DNA from: an uncultured Lachnospiraceae bacterium
GTDB lineage: Bacteria; Bacillota; Clostridia; Lachnospirales; Lachnospiraceae
DNA length: 64,000 nucleotides
Assembly (NCBI GenBank): GCA_934317005.1
Contig: CAKREB010000001.1
Location: forward strand, 124,001 to 188,000
Direction of reading: 5' to 3'
The notes under the pieces were generated by a model, which was not told where the DNA came from, made no database searches, and saw nothing but the letters and a program-made list of their open reading frames with translations. A program made the position numbers and the translations under genes. Shown here one piece after another: positions 16,808 to 24,708 of this stretch (position 1 is its first letter; each line of letters begins with the position of its first letter).

Positions 16808-17455
16808 ATGTATCAGGCGGTTATATTTGACTTGGATGGAACATTGTTATATACATTGGAGGATTTAAAGGATGGTGTCAATCATGTAATGCGAAACTGG
16901 AACTATCCGGAGAGAACATTGGACGAGGTAAGACGTTTCGTTGGTAATGGGATTCACAAACTGATCGAGCGGGCGGTGCCGGAAGGTCTGGAGGATGAGA
17001 AGGTAGAGCAGGTCTTTGAGGAGTTTAAGACATACTATACGGCACACTGCGAGATCAAAACCCGTCCGTATGACGGCATTATGGAATTGTTAGCACAGCT
17101 TAAAGAAAAGGGAATTAAGTTAGCGATTGTTTCCAATAAAAATGATGCTGCCGTAAAGGAGCTTGCCAGAGATTATTTTGCAGATTACATTGAAAAAAAG
17201 GTCGCCATTGGTGAACGTGAGGGAATTCGTAAGAAACCGGCACCGGACTCTGTCTTTGAGGCAATGCGTATCTTAGGCGTGGACAAGAAGGATACCGTGT
17301 ATGTGGGGGATTCGGATGTTGATCGTGCAACGGCAAAAAATGCCGGTTTGGACTGCATTTCCGTTACATGGGGATTTCGCGATGAAGCATTGTTAAAATC
17401 GTTGGAGCCGGAATACCTGATCGCAGAGCCTGAAGAGATTTTGGATATTGTGTAA
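16808..17455 (+). CDS. HAD-family phosphatase (phosphoglycolate phosphatase-like)
   Basis: All HAD motifs are present: FDLDGTLLYT near the N-terminus, VSNKN in the middle (motif II), KKPAPDS (motif III lysine) and VGDSDVD near the C-terminus (motif IV). The helical cap after motif I places it in subfamily IA, like Gph. The natural substrate is uncertain. The ATG at 16808 (215 residues) lies 10 bases after GGAGG; the ATG at 16799 is only 1 base after it. Gene order suggests an operon with the MerR gene. Confidence 0.87.
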   Translation: MYQAVIFDLDGTLLYTLEDLKDGVNHVMRNWNYPERTLDEVRRFVGNGIHKLIERAVPEGLEDEKVEQVFEEFKTYYTAHCEIKTRPYDGIMELLAQLKEKGIKLAIVSNKNDAAVKELARDYFADYIEKKVAIGEREGIRKKPAPDSVFEAMRILGVDKKDTVYVGDSDVDRATAKNAGLDCISVTWGFRDEALLKSLEPEYLIAEPEEILDIV

Positions 17456-17505
17456 AAACGTGCAGGATTTGTGTGGAGTGATATAGTGGCGGAATGGAGA
17501 GTTCG

Positions 17506-18201
17506 ATGCAAAAGATATTAATTGTAGATGATGAAAAGGATATTGCAGATCTGGTACAGATTTATCTGGAAAATGACGGATACGAGGTGCGCAAGTTCTA
17601 TAATGGCAAGGATGCTCTGGCGTGTGCTATGTCCGAAAAGTTGGACATGGCAATCCTGGATGTTATGCTGCCTGACATAGACGGATTTTCTCTTTGTAAA
17701 AAAATACGGGAGGAGCACTTTTTTCCGATTATCATGCTGACAGCGAAGGTGGAAGATGTGGACAAGATCACCGGTCTGACGATGGGGGCAGATGACTATA
17801 TTACCAAGCCCTTTAATCCATTGGAATTAGTGGCAAGAGTGCGTACACAGCTTCGCCGTTATACCAGATACAACAGGGCAGAGAAGAATCTGGAAGAAGA
17901 GGAAGAAAAGAACATAAGAGGACTATATATTTCTAAGAGCAGTCACAAGTGTCTGCTGAATGGAAAGGAAGTCACACTGACACCGATGGAGTTTGATATT
18001 TTGTGGTATTTGTGCGAGCATTGTGGAAAGGTGGTGTCGTCAGAGGAGTTGTTTGAAGCCGTGTGGAAAGAGAAGTATATGGATAGTAATAATACCGTGA
18101 TGACACATATTGCCCGGATTCGTGAGAAGATGGGAGAGCCGGCAAGAAAGCCAAAGTATATCAAAACAGTCTGGGGCGTCGGATATACGATAGAAGTGTA
18201 G
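17506..18201 (+). CDS. OmpR-family response regulator, VanR-like
   Basis: The receiver domain (residues about 1-120) has the acidic pocket DDE, the phospho-acceptor Asp52 in LDVMLPDIDG and the Lys in TKPF. The winged-helix output domain (about 135-231) ends in KYIKTVWGVGY. Overall it is close in pattern to VanR (ADDYITKPFNPLELVARV). The ATG at 17506 follows GGAG; an ATG at 17494 is in frame but poorly placed. It is 13 bp before the kinase gene and surely co-expressed with it. Confidence 0.93.
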   Translation: MQKILIVDDEKDIADLVQIYLENDGYEVRKFYNGKDALACAMSEKLDMAILDVMLPDIDGFSLCKKIREEHFFPIIMLTAKVEDVDKITGLTMGADDYITKPFNPLELVARVRTQLRRYTRYNRAEKNLEEEEEKNIRGLYISKSSHKCLLNGKEVTLTPMEFDILWYLCEHCGKVVSSEELFEAVWKEKYMDSNNTVMTHIARIREKMGEPARKPKYIKTVWGVGYTIEV

Positions 18202-18214
18202 AATGGAGAGATAA

Positions 18215-19294
18215 GTGAAAAAAAGTAAGAGAAAGATTTTAGGCAGAAAATATATATTGACGCTGCTTGGCATGATGTTTTTTATTTTTTGCAGCTTCAA
18301 TATACTTGCGGCATTTTGTGCAAGCAGAATCTGGTATCCGGATGATCCGGTATATATTGTCCTAAAAGGACTTGCGGACAATGGGCTGATGCTTGCCATC
18401 CTTTTGTTCGTGGTTGGCTGGATGGCTGTCACATGGTTTTTTGTACGCTGTCTGATCAGAGATATGATGCAGGAGGTGCTGGAAGCAACAGGAAAAGTGG
18501 CTGCTTTGTCGGAAGAGCCCATTGTACTTTCCGGTGATATGAAAAATATTCAGGATGAGTTAAATGCCGTTCGGGAAAGTGCAGTACATAATGCAAGGGC
18601 AGCAAAGGAAGCAGAACAGCGGAAAAATGACTTGATCATTTATCTGGCACATGATCTGAAAACTCCTCTGACAAGTGTGATCGGATACCTGACTCTGTTA
18701 GAGAATGAACCGCAGATATCCACGCAGCTTCGTGCGAAATATACGGGAATTGCCTTGCAGAAGGCGGAACGTCTGGAGGAGCTTATCAATGAGTTTTTTG
18801 ACATTACCAGATTTAACCTGACAAATATTGAGCTGGAACTGGAAAAAATCAACCTTAGCCGGATGTTAGAGCAGATCTGCAGTGAGTTTATGCCTATCTT
18901 GTCAGAGCGGGGACTTACGTGGGAGCTTCAGATTGAACCGGATATTGAACTGGTATGTGATACAGATAAATTGTCACGGGTATTTGACAACCTGGCTAGA
19001 AATGCAGTGAACTACAGTTATCCGAATACGGCGATTCAGTGTATGCTTACGCAGAAGGAAGAAGAGATTATCGTGCGCTTTAAGAATCGTGGAAAGACAA
19101 TCTCACAGGAAAAGCTGGCAAGGATATTTGAACAATTTTTCCGATTAGATGCCTCCAGAGCATCCTCAACGGGTGGTGCCGGACTGGGACTTGCGATTGC
19201 AAAGGAGATTGTAGAGCTTCATGGGGGTAGGATTGAGGCGGAGAGTGCAGAAGAAAGTGTCAGCTTTACGGTGCATTTGCGTGCACTGACATAA
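18215..19294 (+). CDS. Sensor histidine kinase, VanS-like
   Basis: Two membrane segments (about residues 12-35 and 55-75) flank a short extracellular loop. They are followed by a HAMP-like linker, the H-box YLAHDLKTPLTSVIGYL (His146) and an ATPase domain with NLARNAVNYS and GGAGLGLAIAKEI. The long similarity to VanS (KAERLEELINEFFDITRFNL) is clear. The GTG start has GGAGAG 6 bases upstream. No vanH, vanA/B or vanX genes lie nearby, so it more likely senses envelope stress or controls the adjacent peptidase than confers glycopeptide resistance. Confidence 0.92.
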   Translation: MKKSKRKILGRKYILTLLGMMFFIFCSFNILAAFCASRIWYPDDPVYIVLKGLADNGLMLAILLFVVGWMAVTWFFVRCLIRDMMQEVLEATGKVAALSEEPIVLSGDMKNIQDELNAVRESAVHNARAAKEAEQRKNDLIIYLAHDLKTPLTSVIGYLTLLENEPQISTQLRAKYTGIALQKAERLEELINEFFDITRFNLTNIELELEKINLSRMLEQICSEFMPILSERGLTWELQIEPDIELVCDTDKLSRVFDNLARNAVNYSYPNTAIQCMLTQKEEEIIVRFKNRGKTISQEKLARIFEQFFRLDASRASSTGGAGLGLAIAKEIVELHGGRIEAESAEESVSFTVHLRALT

Positions 19295-19489
19295 GTGGTG
19301 TTATGAAAATTGTAAGAATTTCCACATCCTTTTGTATGATATGAGATAGAAAAAAAGAAAAGAAAGATTTCTCCAAAGGTTTAGAATGTTTCTTAGAAAA
19401 CATCAATGAGGGAGCAGTAGATGTATGGTGACAAGGTTACATTCGCCAGACAAGGACTGCTGTGATGAAAACCGGAGGAGGAATTTTTT

Positions 19490-20365
19490 ATGCAACAGAG
19501 GAAAAGAAGAAAAAGAAAGCTTCGTAAAAGAGGCTATGTTGTGCTCGCTCTTATGGGAGTTATGATGTTTTGGGGAGCCTGCAGGTTTGTAGGTGCAGTT
19601 TCCGGGATTTTATGGGATGCAGGTGTCATTTCGGCGGAAACGATTGGAAGTTCAAAGTATGAGATAGGAGCGCCACAGGTGTTAAATGAAAGTCAGGTGA
19701 CGAAAAAACTATATGCACTTTCTCAAAAATATCCAGAGATGAAAAGTGTGTACGAAAAGAGGGAGAAATATCCAAAGAAGTTATTAGCTGCACTTTGTAA
19801 TAACCCTGATATGATTGATTTCGTGAAAGGATATCTGTCATCCGGAAGTAAAGTTTCCGACCATCTGACTGCAAAGGAATGCGCTGGTGGTGTCCCACTT
19901 TTGATACAGTGGGACAAACGGTGGGGATATGCATCATATGGTGATAATGATATTGCTTTATCCGGTTGTGCGCCGACATGCTTGTCTATGGTTATCGTGG
20001 GACTGACGGGCAACCGAAAGGCGACGCCATATCAGGTAGCACGCTTTGCAGAGGAGAATGGGTATTACGTTGAGGGAACAGGAACGGCATGGAGTATCAT
20101 GACGGAGGGAGCAGCATCGTATGGGATTCGTGGAAAAGAGATTCCGCTAAGTGAATCAAAGGTTGTTTCAGAACTGGAAAGTGGTCATCCGATCATTTGC
20201 AGCATGAAGGCAGGGGACTTTACTACGACAGGTCATTTTATCGTGCTGACAGGAACAAAGGATGGAAAGATTAAGGTGAATGATCCGAACAGTCCTGCAA
20301 GAAGCTGTCTCTGGGACTATGGAACGCTGGAAGGACAGATTCGAAATCTGTGGGCATTTTGTTAA
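19490..20365 (+). CDS. Secreted C39-like cysteine peptidase
   Basis: The 291-residue protein has a basic head and one membrane segment/signal (about residues 14-38), then a stretch of about 100 residues and a C39_2-type papain-fold domain (about 140-291). The catalytic Cys is in ALSGCAPTCLSM, the His in TTGHFIVLTGT and the third polar residue in VNDPN. Such proteins cleave peptides or wall cross-links outside the cell; there is no ABC exporter fused or adjacent. GGAGGAGG precedes the ATG. It lies 195 bp after the VanS-like gene in the same direction, so it is a candidate target of that system. Confidence 0.8.
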   Translation: MQQRKRRKRKLRKRGYVVLALMGVMMFWGACRFVGAVSGILWDAGVISAETIGSSKYEIGAPQVLNESQVTKKLYALSQKYPEMKSVYEKREKYPKKLLAALCNNPDMIDFVKGYLSSGSKVSDHLTAKECAGGVPLLIQWDKRWGYASYGDNDIALSGCAPTCLSMVIVGLTGNRKATPYQVARFAEENGYYVEGTGTAWSIMTEGAASYGIRGKEIPLSESKVVSELESGHPIICSMKAGDFTTTGHFIVLTGTKDGKIKVNDPNSPARSCLWDYGTLEGQIRNLWAFC

Positions 20366-20385
20366 GGGATAAAGGTGATGCTAGA

Positions 20386-20414
20386 TTGTGCTTTTGAGTC
20401 ACTTACGCTATAAT
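20386..20414 (+). promoter_or_regulatory. Promoter of the small-gene island
   Basis: TTGTGC (20386-20391), 17-bp spacer and a perfect TATAAT (20409-20414), 44 bp before the first ATG of the island. Confidence 0.65.
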
Positions 20415-20457
20415 CAAGTAGGAGGATGCTTCGTGTATTGTTTGGAGGTGAAGTGAT

Positions 20458-20877
20458 ATGATGCGAGCGTATTCGGATGCATATTTAGGGGATGTGGTTG
20501 AAAATCAAGGAAAACTATTTGATTATATTGCGCAATCTTTTCCGGACAAAGATACAGAAGAATTTATTAACGTTTATATGTCAAGTAAAACGAGAAAAAG
20601 CATAGATGAATCGCAAGCATATGTTAATACGATGGATGCGCAGGAGTTATGGCGATATTTTTCGGATACGGAAAATTATTCCTTAAAGTCCGGCAAGGCG
20701 CTTGGCGGATTTATGTCAAGTTGGATTGGGGAATTTTATGCATACTATCAATGGTATTATAATATACCGAGTGCAGAAATAGTTAAAAAGATTCCGGTAG
20801 CTTTTTTGGAAAAGGCATATTATGGCTTGCATGACCTTGAGTTAAGTCTGGCAGTGCAAAAGGTGGGGATGGTATAG
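20458..20877 (+). CDS. Small protein of a toxin-antitoxin-like island
   Basis: This 139-residue soluble protein is not assigned to a named family. It resembles, in its opening (YSDAYLGDVVENQGKLFDYI), short Firmicute proteins I recall beside DUF3791/DUF3990 genes and often called antitoxin-like. It is acidic, rich in Tyr and Trp, and predicted mostly helical. GGAGGTG lies 7 bases before the ATG. Its TAG overlaps the GTG of the NADAR-like remnant (TAGTG), which implies the two were once translationally coupled. Function inferred only from context. Confidence 0.6.
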   Translation: MMRAYSDAYLGDVVENQGKLFDYIAQSFPDKDTEEFINVYMSSKTRKSIDESQAYVNTMDAQELWRYFSDTENYSLKSGKALGGFMSSWIGEFYAYYQWYYNIPSAEIVKKIPVAFLEKAYYGLHDLELSLAVQKVGMV

Positions 20878-20921
20878 TGCAGATTATTTGTTTTCATAAT
20901 CCAACAGAAGCAAACGCATAA
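20877..20921 (+). pseudogene. N-terminal remnant of a NADAR-family gene
   Basis: Starting at the GTG that overlaps the preceding stop, the frame reads VQIICFHNPTEANA and ends in TAA. The IICFHNP-x-E-x-N pattern is the start of Firmicute NADAR/YbiA proteins as I remember them (FHNPNEENG-type openings). The remaining ~150 residues are absent. NADAR proteins remove ADP-ribose and act as antitoxins to ADP-ribosylating toxins in some systems, which fits the DUF3990 gene downstream. Fourteen residues are a short basis, so this is tentative. Confidence 0.45.
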
Positions 20922-20937
20922 TCATGTTCGTGATATA

Positions 20938-21288
20938 GTGAATAAACTATCAGATGATGATATTGTACATCAATTAAGGGTGGCATCTGTTAATCATTGT
21001 TTGTCAATGGAGCAAATTTGTGATGAATGGATAGAAGATTATAATATATCTGAGGGAAGTTTTGATAATGTATCTTCCTGCCGCTATGCAGTACCATCGG
21101 TAACGGCGATTGGAAGAGTGTATCAAAGACTTATATTGGATGTTATGAAAGAAAATGTGATAGAAACGTTGAGAAAAGTATATAATTCTTTTATTAGTGA
21201 TGAAATATCAGATTATAATTCAAGTTTCTATTATAGCAATCCGGATTATTTGAAATGTTCTTATGAAGCTGGCTATGTCTTAAATTAG
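20938..21288 (+). CDS. Uncharacterised 116-residue protein
   Basis: No family recognised. The frame is open from just after the upstream TAG (20875). The first usable start is a GTG at 20938 with no good ribosome site, so this may be the tail of a formerly longer gene left after the NADAR deletion. The sequence is acidic and helical at the start (LSDDDIVHQLR), with a conserved-looking core (YAVPSVTAIGRVYQRLI) and a Tyr/Asn-rich end. It could be a partner of the island or a decaying gene. Confidence 0.45.
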   Translation: MNKLSDDDIVHQLRVASVNHCLSMEQICDEWIEDYNISEGSFDNVSSCRYAVPSVTAIGRVYQRLILDVMKENVIETLRKVYNSFISDEISDYNSSFYYSNPDYLKCSYEAGYVLN

Positions 21289-21380
21289 ATTGGTTTTTGG
21301 GGGAGTTAAAGTTTGAGAAGTGCACAAAGATTTAAAAGTGAAAATCCTTTGAAAAATAGGTAAAAATGGAGAGTGTTATA

Positions 21381-21599
21381 ATGAGTGAACAAAAAAAAGA
21401 GATTGCTTTTGCTGTTGCATGTGTAAATGATTTTGCGAGTAAGTACAATCTTAGTGTAAAAGAAGCGTTTCAATACTTATTTCGATATAAAGGGGTAAAA
21501 TTCTTGAAAGAAAATTATGAAATTGAACATACATTATCGTGGGAGGTGATAATGTATGATTTGCAGGTGCTTTGTCGCAAAAATGGAGGAATGATATGA
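21381..21599 (+). CDS. DUF3791 family protein, antitoxin-like
   Basis: The 72-residue protein matches the DUF3791 pattern: an N-terminal helix with AFAVACVNDFASKYNLS, then EAFQYLFRYKGVKFLKENYEIEHTLS in parts, and an ending with CRKNGGMI. DUF3791 genes typically sit right before DUF3990 genes. The ATG at 21381 follows GGAGAG; the ATG at 21366 lacks a site. The last 4 bp overlap the DUF3990 start (ATGA), so the two are translationally coupled, the arrangement of an antitoxin and its toxin. Confidence 0.75.
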   Translation: MSEQKKEIAFAVACVNDFASKYNLSVKEAFQYLFRYKGVKFLKENYEIEHTLSWEVIMYDLQVLCRKNGGMI

Positions 21600-22096
21600 A
21601 GTTATATCATGGTAGCAATATAGATATTGATAGTATAAATTTGGCAATGTGTAGACCATATAAAGATTTTGGCAGAGGATTTTATATGACAGATATCCGA
21701 GAGCAGGCGGAGAAAATGGCGGTTCGTGTTTCGAGAATATATGGTGGCTCTCCGATAGTAAATGAGTTTGTTATTAGAGATGATTTTAGAGAAATATCTG
21801 ATATAAATATAAAAGACTTTGGAGAACAAACAACAGATGAATGGGCAAAATTTGTGATAAATAACAGAAAAAAGGGATTTTGGGATATTCATTGTGAGTT
21901 GTGCAATATTGATAATAAATATGATATTGTTATTGGACCAGTTGCAGATGATAATATGGCACTGTTGTTTAGACAATATGAAAATGAGATTATTGATTTT
22001 GAAACTTTATTAAAAGGAATGATTTACAAAAAAACATCATCCAAGTACTCATTTCATACGGAAAAGAGTATAAGCTTGTTAAGAAAGGTAAATTAA
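21596..22096 (+). CDS. DUF3990 family protein, ADP-ribosyltransferase-like
   Basis: The 166-residue protein begins MKLYHGSN and has YKDFGRGFYMTDIREQAEKMA at residues about 22-40 (in parts LYHGS, DFGRGFYMT, QAEKMA). This is the hallmark of DUF3990. The LYHGS strand and GRGFY-x-T loop resemble the NAD-binding core of RES/ART-type toxins, so a NAD-dependent ADP-ribosyltransferase activity is plausible but unproven. GGAGGA lies 5 bases upstream. It is sandwiched between two small partner genes with 4-bp overlap on one side and a 4-bp gap on the other. Confidence 0.72.
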   Translation: MKLYHGSNIDIDSINLAMCRPYKDFGRGFYMTDIREQAEKMAVRVSRIYGGSPIVNEFVIRDDFREISDINIKDFGEQTTDEWAKFVINNRKKGFWDIHCELCNIDNKYDIVIGPVADDNMALLFRQYENEIIDFETLLKGMIYKKTSSKYSFHTEKSISLLRKVN

Positions 22097-22100
22097 TGGT

Positions 22101-22331
22101 ATGAGTAAGGTAGAGCAATTGATAGAATATGCTATTGCTGACATTGTTGATATGATAGCAGTGGAGCAGTTGATAGAGTATGATGAAGCCATGAACAAGT
22201 TTTATAATTCAAAGGTTTTTGATAAGCTTCAAGATATAGAAACGGGGCTATATTTGGAGAGTCCGGCTTATATTTATGATCTTTTTAAAGATGAAATGAA
22301 TTTTGGTAAGATTATACAGGCAGAAATATAA
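22101..22331 (+). CDS. Small DUF3791-like partner protein
   Basis: This 76-residue acidic protein starts 4 bp after the DUF3990 gene. It has an N-terminal helix (VEQLIEYAIADIVDMIA) and the segment FYNSKVFDKLQDIETGLYLE, a pattern I have seen in small proteins that follow DUF3990 genes. It probably belongs to the same toxin-antitoxin-like module. No enzymatic motif is present. The GTAAGG upstream is a modest ribosome site. Confidence 0.6.
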   Translation: MSKVEQLIEYAIADIVDMIAVEQLIEYDEAMNKFYNSKVFDKLQDIETGLYLESPAYIYDLFKDEMNFGKIIQAEI

Positions 22332-22375
22332 CTATTGTTTGGGAAAGTTGATAGCATCCCATGCCACAAAAATAG

Positions 22376-22404
22376 TTGTAAATAAAAGTTGAATATGTTA
22401 CTAT
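22376..22404 (+). promoter_or_regulatory. Promoter of B12-riboswitch transport operon 1
   Basis: TTGTAA (22376-22381), 17-bp spacer and TACTAT (22399-22404), about 25 bp before the first conserved bases of the riboswitch. Confidence 0.55.
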
Positions 22405-22429
22405 GGGAAAAGTTTCATAGAGAAGATAA

Positions 22430-22640
22430 TTGGTGCCGGCCGTTTTCTGGCAGAGGAAATGTTTTGCTCTGCTTAGGATTCAGACAGGTTAAAAGGGAAA
22501 CAGGTGCGATTCCTGTACGATCTCGTCACTGTGATTAGGGAGTACGGATTCCATAAATGTCACTGATGCAAAGCATTGGGAAGGCGGAATCCGTGTGATG
22601 ATCTTTCAGCCAGGAAACCTGCCAGTTATCTGGTACAGGG
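22430..22640 (+). ncRNA. Cobalamin riboswitch 1
   Basis: Conserved landmarks of the cobalamin aptamer appear in order: GGTGCC near 22432, TTAAAAGGGAAACAGGTGCG near 22490, the TCACTGTGA segment, TGTCACTG, TTGGGAAGGCGG, and the B12 box AGCCAGGAAACCTGCC at 22608-22623. A terminator (22726-22760) follows as the expression platform. It should lower expression of cbiK and the ABC importer when corrinoid is abundant. Confidence 0.95.
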
Positions 22641-22725
22641 AAGAATCCCGGATCACGAGGAATTGGTCGTACCGTTTACGCAAAACTGTTCTTTTGGTTC
22701 AGTTTTATTTGTGTATGCATCATTT

Positions 22726-22760
22726 ACTCCATCTGATAATTCTGATGGAGTTTTCTTTTT
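22726..22760 (+). terminator. Riboswitch 1 terminator
   Basis: ACTCCATC pairs with GATGGAGT around a 10-nt loop and is followed by TTTCTTTTT. It lies about 100 nt after the B12 box and is probably the regulated stop. Confidence 0.8.
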
Positions 22761-22795
22761 GTGGCATAAAAAGTTGCTGCAAATGTGGTGGTTGT

Positions 22796-22872
22796 CAACA
22801 AGAATTTCTATAGCAGACTTGTTTGCTATAGAAATTCTTGCTAGGGCACCAGCGCTGGCGGTGCCCTTTTTT
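22796..22872 (+). repeat. Dispersed repeat family B, copy 2 (double hairpin)
   Basis: CAAGAATTTCTATAGCA pairs perfectly over 17 bp with its complement and is followed by the same GGGCACC/GGTGCCC hairpin and T tract as at 14203-14231. It lies between the riboswitch terminator and cbiK, so it would add a second stop unless it is read through. Confidence 0.8.
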
Positions 22873-23009
22873 GTGGAATAAAAAGGTGTTCTACTCTGTA
22901 TTATTGCTATGAAAAAGACTATTAAGCTACTGTGAAGTGCGAAAAATCAAGAAAATATAGCACTTTGCAGAGAGTCAACACATTTTACAGAAAAAGGAGA
23001 ACCGACAAA

Positions 23010-24614
23010 ATGATCAAGAAAACATTGGCATTACTCTTGGCAGGTACATTGGCGATGAGTATGCTCACCGGATGTGGCAGCAAGGACACAAAGGACACGA
23101 AAAAGACAACGGAAGCAACTAAGGCAGACGATAAGGCAGCAGCAGATAAGGTTGCAAAGCTGATCGATGCAATCTATGTGCAGGAAAGAACAGATAAGAC
23201 AGATGAGCAGTGTGCGGCAGCAAAGGAAGCATGGGACAAGCTGACAGATGCACAGAAAGAGCTTGTAGAAGGTGAAAATGCAGATCCGGACTACTTTGGA
23301 AGAGATACAGGAGATGCATCAAAGGATGATCCGCTTAACGGGGATGAGATTGGAGAAAATGAGCTTCTTGTTGTAAGCTTCGGTACTTCCTTCAATGACA
23401 GCCGTGTAGCAGACATTGGTGGTGTGGAAAAGGCATTGCAGAAGGCAAACCCGGACTGGTCTGTCAGAAGAGCATTTACCGCTCAGATTATCATCAATCA
23501 TGTACAGGCAAGAGATGATGAAAAGATTGACAATGTCGATCAGGCGCTTCAGAGAGCAGTAGATAACGGCGTGAAAAATCTCGTAGTACAGCCAACACAC
23601 CTGATGCATGGTGCAGAGTATGACGAGTTAGTAGAAGGCTTAGATAAGTATAAGGATAAATTTGAGAAAGTCGTAGTAGCAGAGCCGTTGCTTGGTGAAG
23701 TTGGTTCAGACGCAACTGTGATCAATGCAGATAAGAAAAAGGTAGCGGAGGATATTACAGCAGAGGCTGTTAAGACAGCAGGCTTTGATTCATTAGATGC
23801 CGCTAAGAAGGACAATACAGCATTTGTATTTATGGGACATGGTACTTCTCATGCAGCAAAGATCAGTTACAGCCAGATGGCATCACAGATGGATAAGCTA
23901 GGTTATGATAATGTATTTATTGGAACTGTTGAGGGTGAACCGGAAGAAACCTCTTGCGAAAATGTGATTAAGGCTGTTAAGGATGCCGGTTATAAAAAGG
24001 TTGTTCTCAGACCTCTGATGGTTGTAGCGGGAGATCATGCCAACAATGATATGGCCGGAGATGACGATGATTCATGGAAGAGCCAGTTTACAGCCAGCGG
24101 TGCATTTGACAGTGTGGACACACAGATTGCGGGACTTGGCGAGATCGCAGGTGTTCAGGATATTTATGTAGAGCATACACAGGATGCAATCAAATCACTC
24201 GGCGGAAATTTTAAGAAAGCTACTTCTGGAAAAGCAGATATTGCCTTAAAGGATGGCACATATTCTGTAAAGTTTACGACAGACAGCAGCATGTTTCATG
24301 TAAACGAAGCTAAGAACGGACGCGGAACATTAACAATAAAAGACGGAAAGATGACACTTCATATCAGTCTGGTATCCAAAAAGATTGTGAATCTTTTTGT
24401 TGGTACAGCCAAGGATGCTGCCAAAGATGGAGCACAGGTGTTAGATCCTACAACGGACAAAGTCAAATATGATGATGGAACAACGGAAGAAGTATATGGC
24501 TTTGATGTTCCGGTAGAAGATTTGGATGAGGAGTTTGATCTTGCTGTTTTAGGAACAAAAGGAAAATGGTATGATCATAAGGTAAGCATTTCGGATGCAA
24601 AAAAAGTGAAGTAA
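23010..24614 (+). CDS. cbiK: Exported CbiK-type cobaltochelatase lipoprotein
   Basis: After a lipoprotein signal (lipobox LTGC, Cys22) and a Lys/Asp/Thr-rich linker, residues about 120-400 match CbiK, the anaerobic sirohydrochlorin cobaltochelatase: LLVVSFGTSFNDSR, both catalytic histidines (His197 in PTHLMHG and His277 in MGHGTSH), and a C-terminal AGDHANNDMAG. Residues about 410-530 form an extra beta domain (DGTYSVKFTTDSSMFHV and a later TKGKWYDHKVSI). That domain resembles the N-terminal domain of the next gene product. The 534-residue length is about twice that of CbiK. Being lipid-anchored outside the membrane, it may insert or remove metal from external tetrapyrroles rather than serve synthesis in the cytoplasm. 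The start has AAGGAGA. Confidence 0.9.
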   Translation: MIKKTLALLLAGTLAMSMLTGCGSKDTKDTKKTTEATKADDKAAADKVAKLIDAIYVQERTDKTDEQCAAAKEAWDKLTDAQKELVEGENADPDYFGRDTGDASKDDPLNGDEIGENELLVVSFGTSFNDSRVADIGGVEKALQKANPDWSVRRAFTAQIIINHVQARDDEKIDNVDQALQRAVDNGVKNLVVQPTHLMHGAEYDELVEGLDKYKDKFEKVVVAEPLLGEVGSDATVINADKKKVAEDITAEAVKTAGFDSLDAAKKDNTAFVFMGHGTSHAAKISYSQMASQMDKLGYDNVFIGTVEGEPEETSCENVIKAVKDAGYKKVVLRPLMVVAGDHANNDMAGDDDDSWKSQFTASGAFDSVDTQIAGLGEIAGVQDIYVEHTQDAIKSLGGNFKKATSGKADIALKDGTYSVKFTTDSSMFHVNEAKNGRGTLTIKDGKMTLHISLVSKKIVNLFVGTAKDAAKDGAQVLDPTTDKVKYDDGTTEEVYGFDVPVEDLDEEFDLAVLGTKGKWYDHKVSISDAKKVK

Positions 24615-24708
24615 GAGTTATGAGCCAGACAAGGCAGAAAAACATAAGAAAGAGTTATTTCTGACGGTTGGCAGATAATACGATAGGATATATGACATGA
24701 GGGTGAAT

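Noticed and set aside
17506..19294. Vancomycin resistance locus
   Set aside because: Only a regulator/kinase pair is present. No vanH, ligase or vanX genes occur in the window, so resistance is not supported.
20875..20938. Stop-codon readthrough joining the 139- and 116-residue ORFs
   Set aside because: Both lie in the same frame across a TAG, but the bases in between encode a different recognisable start (NADAR-like) in another frame; decay is the simpler reading.
22576..22881. 101- and 72-residue ORFs after the first riboswitch
   Set aside because: They overlap the B12 box, the terminator and a dispersed repeat, so they are chance frames in structured RNA.
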